A DNA stretch of 64,000 bases from Streptomyces sp. WM6378 (GCF_001279695.1 NZ_LGDD01000234.1:140259-204258); one strand, 5' to 3'; positions 15,209-24,238 are shown, counted from the stretch's first letter. The notes: a model not told the origin generated them from the sequence alone. Made by a program: numbers and translations.

Positions 15209-16936
15209 CTACTTGCCCGGGTGGGCCAGGACCAGCTCGGTGTTGTGGTCGGCGGAGGAGCCGAGTTTGGCGGCCGGAGTGGCATACGGGTCGTTGTACG
15301 ACAGCTCGCGGTACAGGGCCGCCAGGCCCCGGTCGGAGGTGTCCGCGAAGTCCGTCGTGTAGGGCGCGGCGGACTCGATGAGGGTGGTGAACAGCGACAG
15401 CGTGCCGTCGCCGTTGTCGGCTATCTCGATGATCCGGGCGTGCTGCGGATAGTCGACGTGGGACGCGGTGTTGATCTCCCAGAAGGCGCGCTCCGGAACC
15501 GCGTGGCCGTGCGGGGTGATGCGGTTCTCGTGGGTGTGGCCGTTGACCCAGGCCACCACGTTCGGATAGCGCTGGAGCAGCGCGACCAGGGCATTGCCGT
15601 CGTGGCGCCCCTCGAAGGGGTGGTACGGGTCGGGCAGCAGGTTGCCCATGGTGGTGCTGGTGTGGTGGCTGAACAGGACGATGAGCGAGTCGCTCGACCC
15701 GCCGCGCACCACGTGCCCGTCGGTGTCGTACCAGCGGCTGCTGTGCGACTTCAGCACCGATTCGAGCCAGTTGAGCTGCGCCGTGCCGAGTGAACCGTCC
15801 GCGAAACCGGCCCTGTTGGTGGTGTCCAGGCTGATGCCGAGCACGCCGCCCGCGAGCGGGAACGTGTAGTACAGGTGCCCGCTGCTCGCCGCGTCCGAGG
15901 TGAAGCCGTGGCCGACCGGCCCGGCGCCGGTGTACGCCGGGTTCAGGTGCGCCTTGGCGAACTCGGCCGGGGTGAAGGGGCGACGGCGCTCGTCGGGGGT
16001 GACCTTGCGTATCGCACCGCCGTTGCCGAGCAACTTGCCCAGCAGGATTACGGCTTGGGCCGGGTCGTGCTGCAGGGCGTAGGCGAGCTTGGCTGCGGTG
16101 GCGTCGTCGCAGCCCTCGATCTTCCGGTCGCCGGTGTACAGGTCGTTCAGCAGACCGAGGTCCGGCAGGCTGCCCTCGATGCTGTCGTCGTGGTTGCCGA
16201 CGGTCGTGTACCAGGGCACGCTCAGGCCGGGTGCGTCGAAGGGGCGGCCCGCGCCCGACAGGAAGCCGGGGATCTGCGGGAGCCCCTTGGCCTTGTAGTT
16301 GTCCTGGAACGACAGCTCCGGGTTCCAGTAGTCCGCGTTCCCGGAGTTCTGCACGCCCTCGTAGCGCGAGGGGTCGCCGCTGCTCGGGGTGATCCGGCCA
16401 CCGCTCATGACGGACAGGTACCAGTCGAGCTCGATGAGTTCGTGGTTGTCGGTGTTGTCGCCGGTGGCCATCACCATGCCGAACGGCAGCCCCGTGTACG
16501 GGCCTTGGCGCACCGCGTTGACCCGCTCGACCAGTGACGAGGCGCCGCGCACCGTCAGGGCTTCCTGCGGGCGGTACGCGCTGTCGTTGAACTGAGCCAG
16601 GTACTCGAACCGCACCGGCGACTCGGTGTCCGCCAGGTGCAGGTCGGTGAACTGGACGAAGGAGGCGAGCCCGGTCCGGCGGTCGTCCCGACCGGAACCG
16701 GCCGCGGCCAGGTCGCCGCGGACCACCAGCGGCCAGCCCGGTCCGGCCACGAGGCGCTTGTACGCGCCGCTGCCGACCGGCATCGCGGCCTGTTCCAGCG
16801 TGGTCCCGCCGATCCGTACCGCCCGCGCGGCCGTGGCCGCCAGTGCCCGGTCCTGCGCCGTCGCCGACCACAGGGCGGCCCCTGCGGCAGCGGCGGACAT
16901 CCTGGAAACGAACTGACGGCGGCTCATCCCGCGCAT
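15209..16936 (-). CDS. Secreted metallophosphoesterase (TIGR03767-like)
   Basis: 575 aa from the ATG at 16936 (AGGGGGAT upstream). The N-terminus MSRRQFVSRMSAAAAGAAL is a twin-arginine signal, so it is exported folded. Calcineurin-like metal ligands appear in order: FTDLHLADTE (D-x-H), GDNTDNHEL, GNHDD, LFSHHTSTTM and NGHTHENRI. The domain order and length fit actinobacterial TIGR03767 phosphoesterases. Likely binuclear metal hydrolase of phosphomono- or diesters outside the cell; substrate unknown. Confidence 0.88.
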   Translation of the reverse strand: MRGMSRRQFVSRMSAAAAGAALWSATAQDRALAATAARAVRIGGTTLEQAAMPVGSGAYKRLVAGPGWPLVVRGDLAAAGSGRDDRRTGLASFVQFTDLHLADTESPVRFEYLAQFNDSAYRPQEALTVRGASSLVERVNAVRQGPYTGLPFGMVMATGDNTDNHELIELDWYLSVMSGGRITPSSGDPSRYEGVQNSGNADYWNPELSFQDNYKAKGLPQIPGFLSGAGRPFDAPGLSVPWYTTVGNHDDSIEGSLPDLGLLNDLYTGDRKIEGCDDATAAKLAYALQHDPAQAVILLGKLLGNGGAIRKVTPDERRRPFTPAEFAKAHLNPAYTGAGPVGHGFTSDAASSGHLYYTFPLAGGVLGISLDTTNRAGFADGSLGTAQLNWLESVLKSHSSRWYDTDGHVVRGGSSDSLIVLFSHHTSTTMGNLLPDPYHPFEGRHDGNALVALLQRYPNVVAWVNGHTHENRITPHGHAVPERAFWEINTASHVDYPQHARIIEIADNGDGTLSLFTTLIESAAPYTTDFADTSDRGLAALYRELSYNDPYATPAAKLGSSADHNTELVLAHPGK

Positions 16937-17183
16937 GGGTATCCCCCTGGTGGCACTGACAGTTGAGGGCACGGCAGCTTTCGGCCACGACCGTGCGGCC
17001 ACACACTACTGGCGGGTAGCTGTATGTACAGGTGCTGGGAGGAAACTTGAGGGAAACAAATGAGGAGCGTGCTACTGGAGCGGCGGGCAGCCCGGAGCCC
17101 GCCACGATGCCCGTCGTACGCCACGCAGCCCGTCCGGCTACGGGACAGCACGGCGCCGATCGTGGGGGTGCGGGCCGCTTCCG

Positions 17184-17882
17184 TCACCTCCCCGCTTCGC
17201 CGAGGAGGATGTCTGCCAGCTCGGCCGGCTGGGAGAACATCGGCCAGTGGCCGGTGTCCATTTCGGCCAGGCGCCAATGCCTGCTGGTCAGCAGCTCGGC
17301 CACGTCGTCGTTCGGCTTCGTGCCATCGAGCAGGCACTTGAGGTAGGTCGCCGGGAGTCCGCCGAGCGGGCGGCTGAGCACCGCCGGTTCGGTCAGCGTG
17401 GCGCCCGGGTGCGGTGTCGAGCCGCGTACGATCCGGGCGATCTGCTCGGTGCTCAGCCCCTGTGCCTCGAACTCGGGCGCGGTGAGCGGCGCCCAGAAGC
17501 CGCCGTTCTCGGCTATGGACGCCTCCACTGCGGCCTGCCAGTCAAGACCGCCGGACACGAACGAGTCGCCGTCGGCCGGGACATTGGAGTCGACGAAGAC
17601 GACACGCGCCAAGCGGTCCCCTATGCGCTCGGCGGCCTGACCGACCGGAATCCCCGCATAGCTGTGCCCGACCAGGACCACATCGCGCAGATCGAGACGC
17701 TCGACCTCATCGACGATGTCCTGGACATGGGTCTGCTGCCCGGCCGGAACGCCCTGCTTCTCGGCGAGGCCGGACAGCGTCAACGGGTGGACGCCGTGGC
17801 CGCTGGCACGCAGCGGGACCACCACCTCGTCCCAAGCCCACGACCCGAGCCACGCTCCCGCAACCAGCACGAAATTCGTCAT
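17184..17882 (-). CDS. Alpha/beta hydrolase (salicylate-esterase/MES-like)
   Basis: 232 aa. FVLVAGAWLGSWAWDEVVVP opens the fold; nucleophile elbow VVLVGHSYAGIPVGQ (G-H-S-Y-A-G); acid region VVFVDSNVPADG; C-terminal His in MDTGHWPMFSQP. It closely parallels the hydrolase at 8825 in layout but with a canonical G-x-S-x-G-like elbow. No signal peptide. It lies 35 bp downstream of the MerR gene, same strand, so the two may be co-transcribed. Confidence 0.88.
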   Translation of the reverse strand: MTNFVLVAGAWLGSWAWDEVVVPLRASGHGVHPLTLSGLAEKQGVPAGQQTHVQDIVDEVERLDLRDVVLVGHSYAGIPVGQAAERIGDRLARVVFVDSNVPADGDSFVSGGLDWQAAVEASIAENGGFWAPLTAPEFEAQGLSTEQIARIVRGSTPHPGATLTEPAVLSRPLGGLPATYLKCLLDGTKPNDDVAELLTSRHWRLAEMDTGHWPMFSQPAELADILLGEAGR

Positions 17883-17917
17883 GGCTCCACCGTAAGGGGA
17901 GGGTCTGACAACCGGTC

Positions 17918-18325
17918 CTACGCCGGCTCCTGGGCCCTCTCCCGCATGGCGGCCGACGCGGGATCCGCCGAGGCCAGGGCCCCTTCCGCGGCAGCGATGG
18001 TCCGCACGAGGGTCTCTCGCGCGGAGGCGATCCGAGCCGACCGTTCGTCCAGCGCGCTCAACTGCCCGCGCAGGGCGTCCAGTACGCCGGGACACGGCAG
18101 CACCGAGGCGTTCTCGGCCGTACAGGGGAGGACTTGGCGAATGACGCGGGTCGGCAGTCCGGCGGCGAGCAGCGCTCGGATCCGGACCACGGATTCCTCG
18201 GCGCAACGATCGTAGAACCGGTAGCCGTTGGGCCGGCGCTGCGGGCTGAGCAGACCCATCCGTTCGTAGTAGCGCAGCAGACGCTCGCTGGTCCCGGTCC
18301 GCTCGGCCAACTCACCGATGAGCAC
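17918..18325 (-). CDS. MerR-family regulator
   Basis: 135 aa from GTG at 18325 (GGAAGG upstream). N-terminal winged HTH: LIGELAERTGTSERLLRYYE, RMGLLSPQRRPNGYRFYDR. Dimerisation helix and C-terminal coil follow. The C-terminus is short and has a single conserved Cys region (VLPCTAENASVLPCPG), so it is probably a MerR for small molecules and not a classical metal sensor. Upstream operator at 18345-18367. Likely controls its own operon (with the hydrolase at 17184) and/or the divergent amidohydrolase. Confidence 0.9.
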   Translation of the reverse strand: MLIGELAERTGTSERLLRYYERMGLLSPQRRPNGYRFYDRCAEESVVRIRALLAAGLPTRVIRQVLPCTAENASVLPCPGVLDALRGQLSALDERSARIASARETLVRTIAAAEGALASADPASAAMRERAQEPA

Positions 18326-18344
18326 GCCCGCCCGTCCTTCCACG

Positions 18345-18367
18345 CTTGACCTTCCAACAGTGTCAAG
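18345..18367. promoter_or_regulatory. MerR-type operator between MerR and amidohydrolase genes
   Basis: CTTGAC (18345-18350) and GTCAAG (18362-18367) form an inverted repeat with an 11-bp centre. Each arm supplies a TTGACx -35 element facing outward, the typical long-spacer MerR promoter. Confidence 0.7.
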
Positions 18368-18424
18368 GAGCAACAGTGGGCCTGTAGGTCGCATTCCCGC
18401 GGCCCGTCGCCGAGAGGACGAACA

Positions 18425-19213
18425 GTGATCATCGGCGCCCATGGCCATGTCCACGATCCGGTGGAGGCCCATCTGCGCCTCCTGGACGAGGCAGGCGTGG
18501 ACCGTGCCGTGCTCTTCGGGACCCGGCCCCACCCCGAACGCGCCACCGACCTGCCGTCCCTGCGCCACGAGATGGGCGCCCTGGACCGGGCCCTGAGCGG
18601 AAAGGGCGACCGTGACGACGGATACCGCACCGCGCGCCGGGAACTGGACGCGGCGCTGGCCGCCCACCCGGAACGCTTCATCGGGTTCGGTTCCGTGCGC
18701 CTGGACCTGCCCGCGGAGCAGATCGCGGCGGCGGTCGAGCGGGACATCGTCCAAGGCCGGCTGCACGGCATCGGAGAACTGACCCCACCGCCCGGAGAGG
18801 CCGACCGACTCGCCCCGGTGATGGAGGCCGCGCACGACCACGGCGGACTGCCCGTCGTCGTGCACGGCTTCGCGCCGACCACCGCCGAGGACCTCCACAC
18901 CCTGTCCGAGCTCGCCACGCGCCATCCGAAAGTGCCGCTGATCGTGAGCCAGCTCGGCGGGCTCAACTGGATGACCGCCATCGAACTGGCCCGGGACACA
19001 CCGAACATGTACCTGGAACTCTCCACCGCCAACATCGTCTTCGCGGTGAAGCTGGCCATCCAGGAACTCCCGGGGCGTACCCTCTTCGGCTCGGACGCGC
19101 CCTACGGCGACCCCCTGCTCGCCCGCACGACCGTCGAGCGCGTCACCCCGCCCGGGGAACTGCGCGACCTCGTCCTCGGGGGAACCCTGGGACGGCTGCT
19201 CGGAATCCTCTGA
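18425..19213 (+). CDS. Amidohydrolase-family (PF04909-like) TIM-barrel protein
   Basis: 262 aa from GTG at 18425. The first strand has GAHGHVHDPVEAHLRLL (H-x-H metal site); then FIGFGSVRLD, LPVVVHGFAPTTAEDL (His on a later strand) and FGSDAPYGDPLLA with the catalytic Asp. Related proteins are decarboxylases or hydrolases of cyclic or aromatic carboxylates. Divergent from MerR and sharing its operator region, so probably inducible. Substrate unknown. Confidence 0.88.
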   Translation: MIIGAHGHVHDPVEAHLRLLDEAGVDRAVLFGTRPHPERATDLPSLRHEMGALDRALSGKGDRDDGYRTARRELDAALAAHPERFIGFGSVRLDLPAEQIAAAVERDIVQGRLHGIGELTPPPGEADRLAPVMEAAHDHGGLPVVVHGFAPTTAEDLHTLSELATRHPKVPLIVSQLGGLNWMTAIELARDTPNMYLELSTANIVFAVKLAIQELPGRTLFGSDAPYGDPLLARTTVERVTPPGELRDLVLGGTLGRLLGIL

Positions 19214-19293
19214 TCAGGGGCCGCCGTCAGGGCGCTCGCCCGGCTCGTCACCGCCAACCGGCCGAAGTGGCCCGATGCCGACCGCTCAACGCG

Positions 19294-19890
19294 TCAACTG
19301 GCCGTGGATTCCGGGGAGTTGGACTCCCACTCGGCTCCGATCGACCGGATCAGCGCCGGGTACACCCCGATGTGCCGGAAGGGCTTGATGGCTGCCATGT
19401 ACAGGGTGCCGAAGAGCCCGTTCGGCTTCACCAGGACGGCCATCTGGCCGTGGTAGCCGCCGGATCCGTCCGGGACCCAGCCGATGTGCAGCACCGCCTG
19501 CACCGTCTTGTTGGCCATCTCGGCCGCCCACTCGTCGTGCGTCTGGTAGACGGAAGTGAACGGTACCGAGCGGAACGCCGGTCCCCGCGGCCCCTCGCGG
19601 AGGTCCGCCGGAAGCCGGTCGCGCAGCGTGGGCACCCGGGTGCCCACGCCCTCGCCGGGCTTGTCCCAGCCGAGCAGTCCCCCGAGCTTCCAGCGGACCG
19701 CGAAGAGGAAGCGCTGCACGGGCGAGGAGGCGCTTGCGTCGTTGCCCTGAGCGAGCTGGCGTACCAGACGGTCGAGTTCGTCCGGACCACCCGGTGTCGG
19801 CAGCGCCCACACGTCCTCAAGCGTGAAGTCGGCCGCGATCTCGTGGATCCGCCAGGGGCGGGACGTGTGCGCGGTTGCGGGGAGTTTCAT
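19294..19890 (-). CDS. DUF2867 domain-containing protein
   Basis: 198 aa, soluble. RIHEIAADFTLEDVWALPT, FLFAVRWKLGGLLGWD, SVPFTSVYQTHDEWAAEMAN, MAVLVKPNGLFGTLYMAAIK and FRHIGVYPALIRSIG match the DUF2867 family often fused to or beside NAD-dependent epimerases. Start-related family, probably lipid or small-molecule binding; no biochemical role is established. Divergent from a TetR gene (19987), with two operators between. Confidence 0.85.
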   Translation of the reverse strand: MKLPATAHTSRPWRIHEIAADFTLEDVWALPTPGGPDELDRLVRQLAQGNDASASSPVQRFLFAVRWKLGGLLGWDKPGEGVGTRVPTLRDRLPADLREGPRGPAFRSVPFTSVYQTHDEWAAEMANKTVQAVLHIGWVPDGSGGYHGQMAVLVKPNGLFGTLYMAAIKPFRHIGVYPALIRSIGAEWESNSPESTAS

Positions 19891-19904
19891 GAACGGACCC
19901 CTGT

Positions 19905-19957
19905 CTATACGATGCCGTATAGATCGATGCTAGCACCGGATATACGGGACCGTATAG
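19905..19957. promoter_or_regulatory. Tandem TetR operators between DUF2867 and TetR genes
   Basis: Site 1: CTATACG-ATGC-CGTATAG (19905-19922), perfect 7-bp arms. Site 2: TATACG-GGAC-CGTATA (19941-19956), perfect 6-bp arms. Both have a 4-bp centre. Centres are 35 bp apart, one per divergent promoter. Confidence 0.85.
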
Positions 19958-19986
19958 ATGGCGGGCGGCGTGAGGGGAGACACAGC

Positions 19987-20544
19987 ATGGGCGCGACTCG
20001 CACGCCGCGTGGCAAGTGGATCGAAGAGGGACTGCGGGCGCTGTCCGCCGGCGGCCCGGAGGCGGTCCGGATCGAGTCCCTGGCGCAGGCCCTCGGGGTG
20101 AGCAAGGGCGGCTTCTACGGCTACTTCAAGAACCGGGGCGCCCTGCTCACCGAGATGCTCGACACCTGGGAGCGCGAGGTGGCCGAAGCCGTGATCGAGC
20201 GGGTCGAGAGTGGCGGGGGAGACGCCAGGGCCAAGCTGGAGCGGCTGTTCGCCATCGCCGTGGCGGGCCGGGGGCCCACGATGGGGGTCGCGGCCGAGCT
20301 CGCCATCCGGGACTGGGCCCGGCGCGACGACGACGTCGCCCGGCGACTGAGACGCGTCGACAACCGGCGGATGGAGTACCTGCGCTCGCTGTTCGGTGCC
20401 CTCTGTTCCGACGAGGGCGAGGTCGAGGCCCGCTCGATGCTCGCCTTCTCGCTGCGGATCGGCGAGCACTTCATCGCCGCCGACCACGCGGGTCGCAGTC
20501 GCGCGGAGGTGATGGAGCTGACCAGGCGATGGCTCCTGAGGTAG
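19987..20544 (+). CDS. TetR-family regulator of the DUF2867 gene
   Basis: 185 aa from the ATG at 19987. HTH: EEGLRALSAGGPEAVRIESL, AQALGVSKGGFYGYFKNRGA. C-terminal helical ligand domain with GVAAELAIRDWARRDDDVAR. It shares two CTATACG-type operators with the DUF2867 gene, indicating autorepression plus control of that one gene. A strong terminator follows at 20602. Confidence 0.9.
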   Translation: MGATRTPRGKWIEEGLRALSAGGPEAVRIESLAQALGVSKGGFYGYFKNRGALLTEMLDTWEREVAEAVIERVESGGGDARAKLERLFAIAVAGRGPTMGVAAELAIRDWARRDDDVARRLRRVDNRRMEYLRSLFGALCSDEGEVEARSMLAFSLRIGEHFIAADHAGRSRAEVMELTRRWLLR

Positions 20545-20601
20545 CCGCCCGCTGAGGTCCGGTGCCTGATCCGGGCCGGGTCGGGCACAGGCCCTCACAT
20601 G

Positions 20602-20646
20602 GCGGAGCGCCAACAGCCGCTGGTCGTGCGGCTGTTGGCGCTCCGC
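20602..20646. terminator. Bidirectional terminator, 18-bp perfect stem
   Basis: GCGGAGCGCCAACAGCCG (20602-20619), 9-nt loop, exact complement at 20629-20646. It lies between the convergent TetR (19987) and SH3-domain (20653) genes and can serve both. Confidence 0.92.
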
Positions 20647-20652
20647 GTCAGC

Positions 20653-21045
20653 TCAGTTGCAGTACGGCACGCGGCTGAGGTTCTGCACGTAGCGTGCCGA
20701 GACCCAGCCCTCCTTGCCCGCTCCGAGCTTGTACCAGATCCTGTTGCCACCCACGCTCTGGCCGATCTTCTTGCACTTCGGCGCGGTGGCCATGCCCATG
20801 GGCAGCAGGCCGAGCCGCTTGGAGGTGGTGTTCGCTTCCTGGTGGATCCACACCCCGCCATTGGCGACGACCTTGCTCATGGGCTGGGCCGCCGGTGCGG
20901 CGGCGGGCGCCTGCTGAGCCGAGCCGCCGGGCTGCGGCCCCGGATTCGCCGCCGCGGCCCCGCCCGCGCTGAGCAGGATTCCCGATCCGGCGAGTGCCGC
21001 CACCGCGCTCGCGGTGGCGATCCAGCGCATTCCAGATGCGTACAC
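20653..21045 (-). CDS. Secreted bacterial SH3-domain protein
   Basis: 130 aa from GTG at 21045 (AAAGGGG upstream; ATG at 21030 is the alternative). Sec signal: IATASAVAALAGSGILLSAG. Pro/Ala/Gln linker, then a single SH3b domain at about residues 60-125 (VWIHQEANTTSKRLGLLPMG, GNRIWYKLGAGKEGWVSARY). Two Cys (PKCKK and the C-terminal PYCN) could form a disulfide. Such proteins may bind cell-wall peptides; no enzymatic domain. Confidence 0.82.
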   Translation of the reverse strand: MYASGMRWIATASAVAALAGSGILLSAGGAAAANPGPQPGGSAQQAPAAAPAAQPMSKVVANGGVWIHQEANTTSKRLGLLPMGMATAPKCKKIGQSVGGNRIWYKLGAGKEGWVSARYVQNLSRVPYCN

Positions 21046-21242
21046 GCTTTTCCCCTTTCGTTCCTTTTTGGGATGGTACGCCCCGAAGGGCCGTCAATGG
21101 TGGCGACCCGTCCCACCGGGACCAAAGAACTTCCTTAATGTGTAGGTCGGTTGATGTGTCAATCGGGGTTTCCCGTGGTCTCCCGGGGTGGAAGGGATGA
21201 TGCGGCCATGTCACGCTCGTCCCTTCGGAAGGAAGCCCCTCA

Positions 21243-21929
21243 GTGCTCCGCAGACAAGGCGCGTTGCTTGCCGCAGTCGTTCTGATCCCGCTCGCCACGG
21301 CAACGCAGGCCGGCGCCGCCACGGCAACACGGGCCGGCGCCGCCGCACCGGCGCAGCCGGCCGCCGCCTGTGCCTACACGCCGGCCGTCCCCGCCGACAA
21401 CTACAAGGGGATACCGGACTTCGACCCGGTCAAGGCCGCCCGCCCGTTCAACGCGACCCTGCGCACGAGCCAGGGCGCCATCACCTTCAAGGCGCTGACC
21501 GACAAGGCTCCGTGCACCACCAACTCCTTCCGGTTCCTCGCCGAGAAGCGCTACTTCAACGGCTCGCACTGCCACCGGCTCACCACCGCGCGGCTGTACG
21601 TGCTGCAGTGCGGCGACCCGACCGGCACGGGCAGCGGCGGCCCGGGATACTCCTTCCCGGACGAGAACCTCACCGGCGCCACCTATCCGGCGGGCACGGT
21701 GGCGATGGCCAATGCCGGGCCGAACACCAACGGCAGCCAGTTCTTCTTCGTCTGGAAGGACACCAAGCTCTCGCCCGCCTATACGCCGTTCGGGCAGGTC
21801 ACCTCCGGGCTCGACGTCCTGCAGAAGATCGCGGCGGGCGGCGAGGACGACCAGAACGGGCCGGGCGACGGGTACCCCACGCTGCCGGTGAACATCAAAC
21901 GCGTCGAGATCAAGCGGGGCAACCACTGA
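21243..21929 (+). CDS. Secreted cyclophilin-type peptidyl-prolyl isomerase
   Basis: 228 aa from GTG at 21243. Sec signal (ALLAAVVLIPLATATQAGA) with an Ala/Thr-rich spacer. The cyclophilin core includes TNSFRFLAEKRYFNGSHCHR, LQCGDPTGTGSGGPGYSFPD, GTVAMANAGPNTNGSQFFF and FGQVTSGLDVLQKIAAGG. The usual Phe-His-Arg active-site line reads CHRLT here and the GSQFFI motif is nearly standard. It catalyses proline cis-trans isomerisation in exported proteins. Confidence 0.92.
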   Translation: MLRRQGALLAAVVLIPLATATQAGAATATRAGAAAPAQPAAACAYTPAVPADNYKGIPDFDPVKAARPFNATLRTSQGAITFKALTDKAPCTTNSFRFLAEKRYFNGSHCHRLTTARLYVLQCGDPTGTGSGGPGYSFPDENLTGATYPAGTVAMANAGPNTNGSQFFFVWKDTKLSPAYTPFGQVTSGLDVLQKIAAGGEDDQNGPGDGYPTLPVNIKRVEIKRGNH

Positions 21930-22023
21930 TCGGGCCCCCGACCGGTAGGCCAAGCGATTGCCATTGTGGTTCCGCTGGCGGGGGAGCGCGGGGTGAGGCG
22001 GGGGGCGAGGCTACTCTCCGCCC

Positions 22024-22287
22024 ATGACGGACACCTATGACCACACCCCGCAGGTATGGACAGCAGGCCGCTTGCGGGAAGCCCTCGCCGGCCTGTCCGA
22101 CGACACCCCCATCCACATCGCCGTCGCGGACGGGCCCGGCGACTTCGAGGGCTACAGCGAGTACGCCCTCGTCGACCTGGAGCCCGTCGAGAAGGACTTC
22201 GGAGAGGACGAGACGGCCAGGACCGAAGTCGAGTACACACTGTTCGCCGACTACAAGGCCGGCCAGTACCACGTCGACCTGGTCTGA
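22024..22287 (+). CDS. DUF6225 family small protein
   Basis: 87 aa, acidic. TPQVWTAGRLREALAGLSDD, TPIHIAVADGPGDFEGYSEY and the closing EVEYTLFADYKAGQYHVDLV match a small conserved Streptomyces family (DUF6225). Cytoplasmic, no signal or metal motif. Function unknown. Confidence 0.8.
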   Translation: MTDTYDHTPQVWTAGRLREALAGLSDDTPIHIAVADGPGDFEGYSEYALVDLEPVEKDFGEDETARTEVEYTLFADYKAGQYHVDLV

Positions 22288-22410
22288 CCCGCCCCCGCCG
22301 CGCACGGGCCGGGCGGCAGGCGGCTTCCCCGCCCCTGTTGCCCGGCCCCGGTACGGCTCAGGAGTAGAAGTCGCGCTCCCGCCGCACGACCCGGCCGACG
22401 TTCCGGGAGC

Positions 22411-23523
22411 TCAGTCCGCGGCGAGGCGGGCGCTCAGCCATTCCAGGGAGGGCGGGATCTCCCGGAGCCAGGTGTTGAAGTTGTGGCCGCCGGAATCGAG
22501 CGTGATCGACGAGACGTGTGCGGGCTTCTTGACCTTGGCGATGAACTTCTGGGTCTCCTTGAGGTTGCTCTCGCCCTGCTTCGACGTGGTGACCAGGAAC
22601 GACGAGTTGCCCTGGGGCAGATGGTCGAGGCTCCACAGGAGATCGGACCGCTTCTCCTCGTGCTTGTTCCCGTGGAAGAGGTCACCGGAGTCCGTGTCCA
22701 CCTCGGGCTGGTAGTCCGCGGACAGGCCGGCTCCGGCCGCGTACGCCTCCGGGTGGTGCAGGGCGATCTTCAGTGCGCAGTAGCCGCCCGTCGAGTCGCC
22801 GATGAAGCCCCAGTTCTTCGGCTTCGTACCGACGCGATACGTACCGGAGATCGCCTTGCGCACGTCGTCGGCGAAGAACGTCTCCGTCTGGGGGCCGCCC
22901 GGGATGTCGATGCACTGGGTGTTGCGCGGCGGAGCGACGGTGGGCCGCATCATCACCAGGATCATCGGCTGCGTCTTCTTCTCCTTGGACAGCGTCCACG
23001 CCGTCTTCGGGTAGTGCAGGCCCTTGATGAGGTTCTCGGCGGTCCCGGGGAAGCCGGTCAGCACCACGGTGGCGGGGAAGGACTTCTTCTCGTACCCCTT
23101 CTGGAAGTACTCCGGCGGCAGATACACATAGGCCGGGGTGACTATCCGGGACCGCTCACCCTGCACCGTGACCCGCTGCACCTCGCCGCCGATGCTCGGC
23201 TTTCCCGCGCCGGGAACGTCCACCTTCTGCTTCCCGTCGACCTTCACACCCGGACTGGCGACCGTCCGCGCATCGAGGACGCCCACGCCGTCCTGCCGGC
23301 CGAACAGGTCCGCCCACGAGCCGTAGAAGAGGAACGACTTGTTGGCCGCGAGACCCACGGAGGAGAAGAGCAGCAGCTGAACCGCGCACATCAGGCCCAC
23401 CCGCGCCACGACCGGCCGCCATCCCTGCCTCGCCAGCCGCGGCCACAGCCACACGACGACGAGGGACAGCAGCACCGTGCAGAGCACGGCCAATGCCAGA
23501 ACGGTGGTACTTGTCAGCCCCAT
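22411..23523 (-). CDS. Membrane-anchored Ag85/esterase-fold protein
   Basis: 370 aa. Two N-terminal membrane segments (VLALAVLCTVLLSLVVVWLW; MCAVQLLLFSSVGLAA), then an extracellular esterase domain. Nucleophile elbow GFIGDSTGGYCALKIALHHP (G-D-S-T-G-G), Asp near GLSADYQPEVD, His in DSGGHNFNTWLREI. It resembles the Streptomyces/Corynebacterium esterase family related to mycolyltransferase Ag85; Streptomyces lacks mycolates, so it is probably a general acyl hydrolase or transferase. Confidence 0.88.
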   Translation of the reverse strand: MGLTSTTVLALAVLCTVLLSLVVVWLWPRLARQGWRPVVARVGLMCAVQLLLFSSVGLAANKSFLFYGSWADLFGRQDGVGVLDARTVASPGVKVDGKQKVDVPGAGKPSIGGEVQRVTVQGERSRIVTPAYVYLPPEYFQKGYEKKSFPATVVLTGFPGTAENLIKGLHYPKTAWTLSKEKKTQPMILVMMRPTVAPPRNTQCIDIPGGPQTETFFADDVRKAISGTYRVGTKPKNWGFIGDSTGGYCALKIALHHPEAYAAGAGLSADYQPEVDTDSGDLFHGNKHEEKRSDLLWSLDHLPQGNSSFLVTTSKQGESNLKETQKFIAKVKKPAHVSSITLDSGGHNFNTWLREIPPSLEWLSARLAAD

Positions 23524-23727
23524 GGATCAAGAACACTCTCTGCACGAGATCGTCCTGGACGCGGCGCCCGGCGGCCACCGTCCAGCCGCACCGACTCGGG
23601 GGTGCGCACCGAACTAGACCGGGATCCGGCGTGATCCGTTGCCTCGTGATCGCCAACCTTTCGGACGCGTGCGGTATGTGGCGAAATTAGTGCGCCATTC
23701 AGGTGTCCGGATGACGCGCGATGCTCG

Positions 23728-24165
23728 CTAGGGCGTCGAGCGGGCCGCGGTGCGGGATGACTCCTCGGCGTTCCAGCGGCGCGCCGCCACCTCCCTCTCG
23801 TCGGCGGCCGACAGCCAGAAGTAGAGCGGCGGCAGGGCGAGTTCGATGCCCATCAGAACCAGCTGGAACCAGTTCGGGCGGCCGAGCGCGGCCCACGACA
23901 GGAGCCTGCCGGCGCCGCCCAGGAAGAAGATCCCGGCGAGCAGACGCACGATCCTCGACGGGATCGGTGACTGCCGCGCCACCCAGATCCAGGCAAGCCC
24001 GTACCCGAGGAAGATCGCGCCGAAGAACCGCATGAGGCTGTCGACGGTCGGGCCCGGCGAGCCCGCGCCGGGTACCGCGTCCATGCCGGTGGCGAGGTGA
24101 ACGGCGCCGATCAGTACGTCGGCGATGCCCATCGCCCACGAAAGCCACTTGAGGAGCCTGGCCAT
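23728..24165 (-). CDS. DUF4345-like membrane protein
   Basis: 145 aa from the ATG at 24165 (GGGGGA at 5 nt). Four membrane segments (WLSWAMGIADVLIGAVHLAT, FFGAIFLGYGLAWIWVA, RLLAGIFFLGGAGRLLSWAA, FQLVLMGIELALPPLYFWLS) in the DUF4345 arrangement. Divergent from the TetR gene at 24253, with paired operators between, so it is probably the repressor's target. Function unknown. Confidence 0.8.
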   Translation of the reverse strand: MARLLKWLSWAMGIADVLIGAVHLATGMDAVPGAGSPGPTVDSLMRFFGAIFLGYGLAWIWVARQSPIPSRIVRLLAGIFFLGGAGRLLSWAALGRPNWFQLVLMGIELALPPLYFWLSAADEREVAARRWNAEESSRTAARSTP

Positions 24166-24186
24166 GGTGGTCCCCCTTCGCCCTAC

Positions 24187-24238
24187 TGGACGTGTGTCTA
24201 CTAAGGCGACCATAGGTTCGCTAGTAGACATGCGTCAA
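24187..24238. promoter_or_regulatory. Paired TetR operators between DUF4345 and TetR genes
   Basis: Two small palindromes, TGGAC-GTGT-GTCTA (24187-24200) and TAGAC-ATGC-GTCAA (24225-24238), are also inverted copies of each other: a 14-bp inverted repeat, 12 of 14 matching, at 24190-24203 and 24222-24235. Confidence 0.75.

Noticed and set aside
15203..15793. Plus-strand frame opposite the phosphoesterase
   Set aside because: Val/Gly/Arg-rich antisense reading. The opposite strand has all catalytic motifs.
14544..17105. A minus-strand frame of 853 codons across the DUF1269-like and phosphoesterase genes
   Set aside because: Only the last 166 codons resemble a protein. The rest is out of frame with the true phosphoesterase (TAT signal, metal motifs) and is Arg/Pro-rich.
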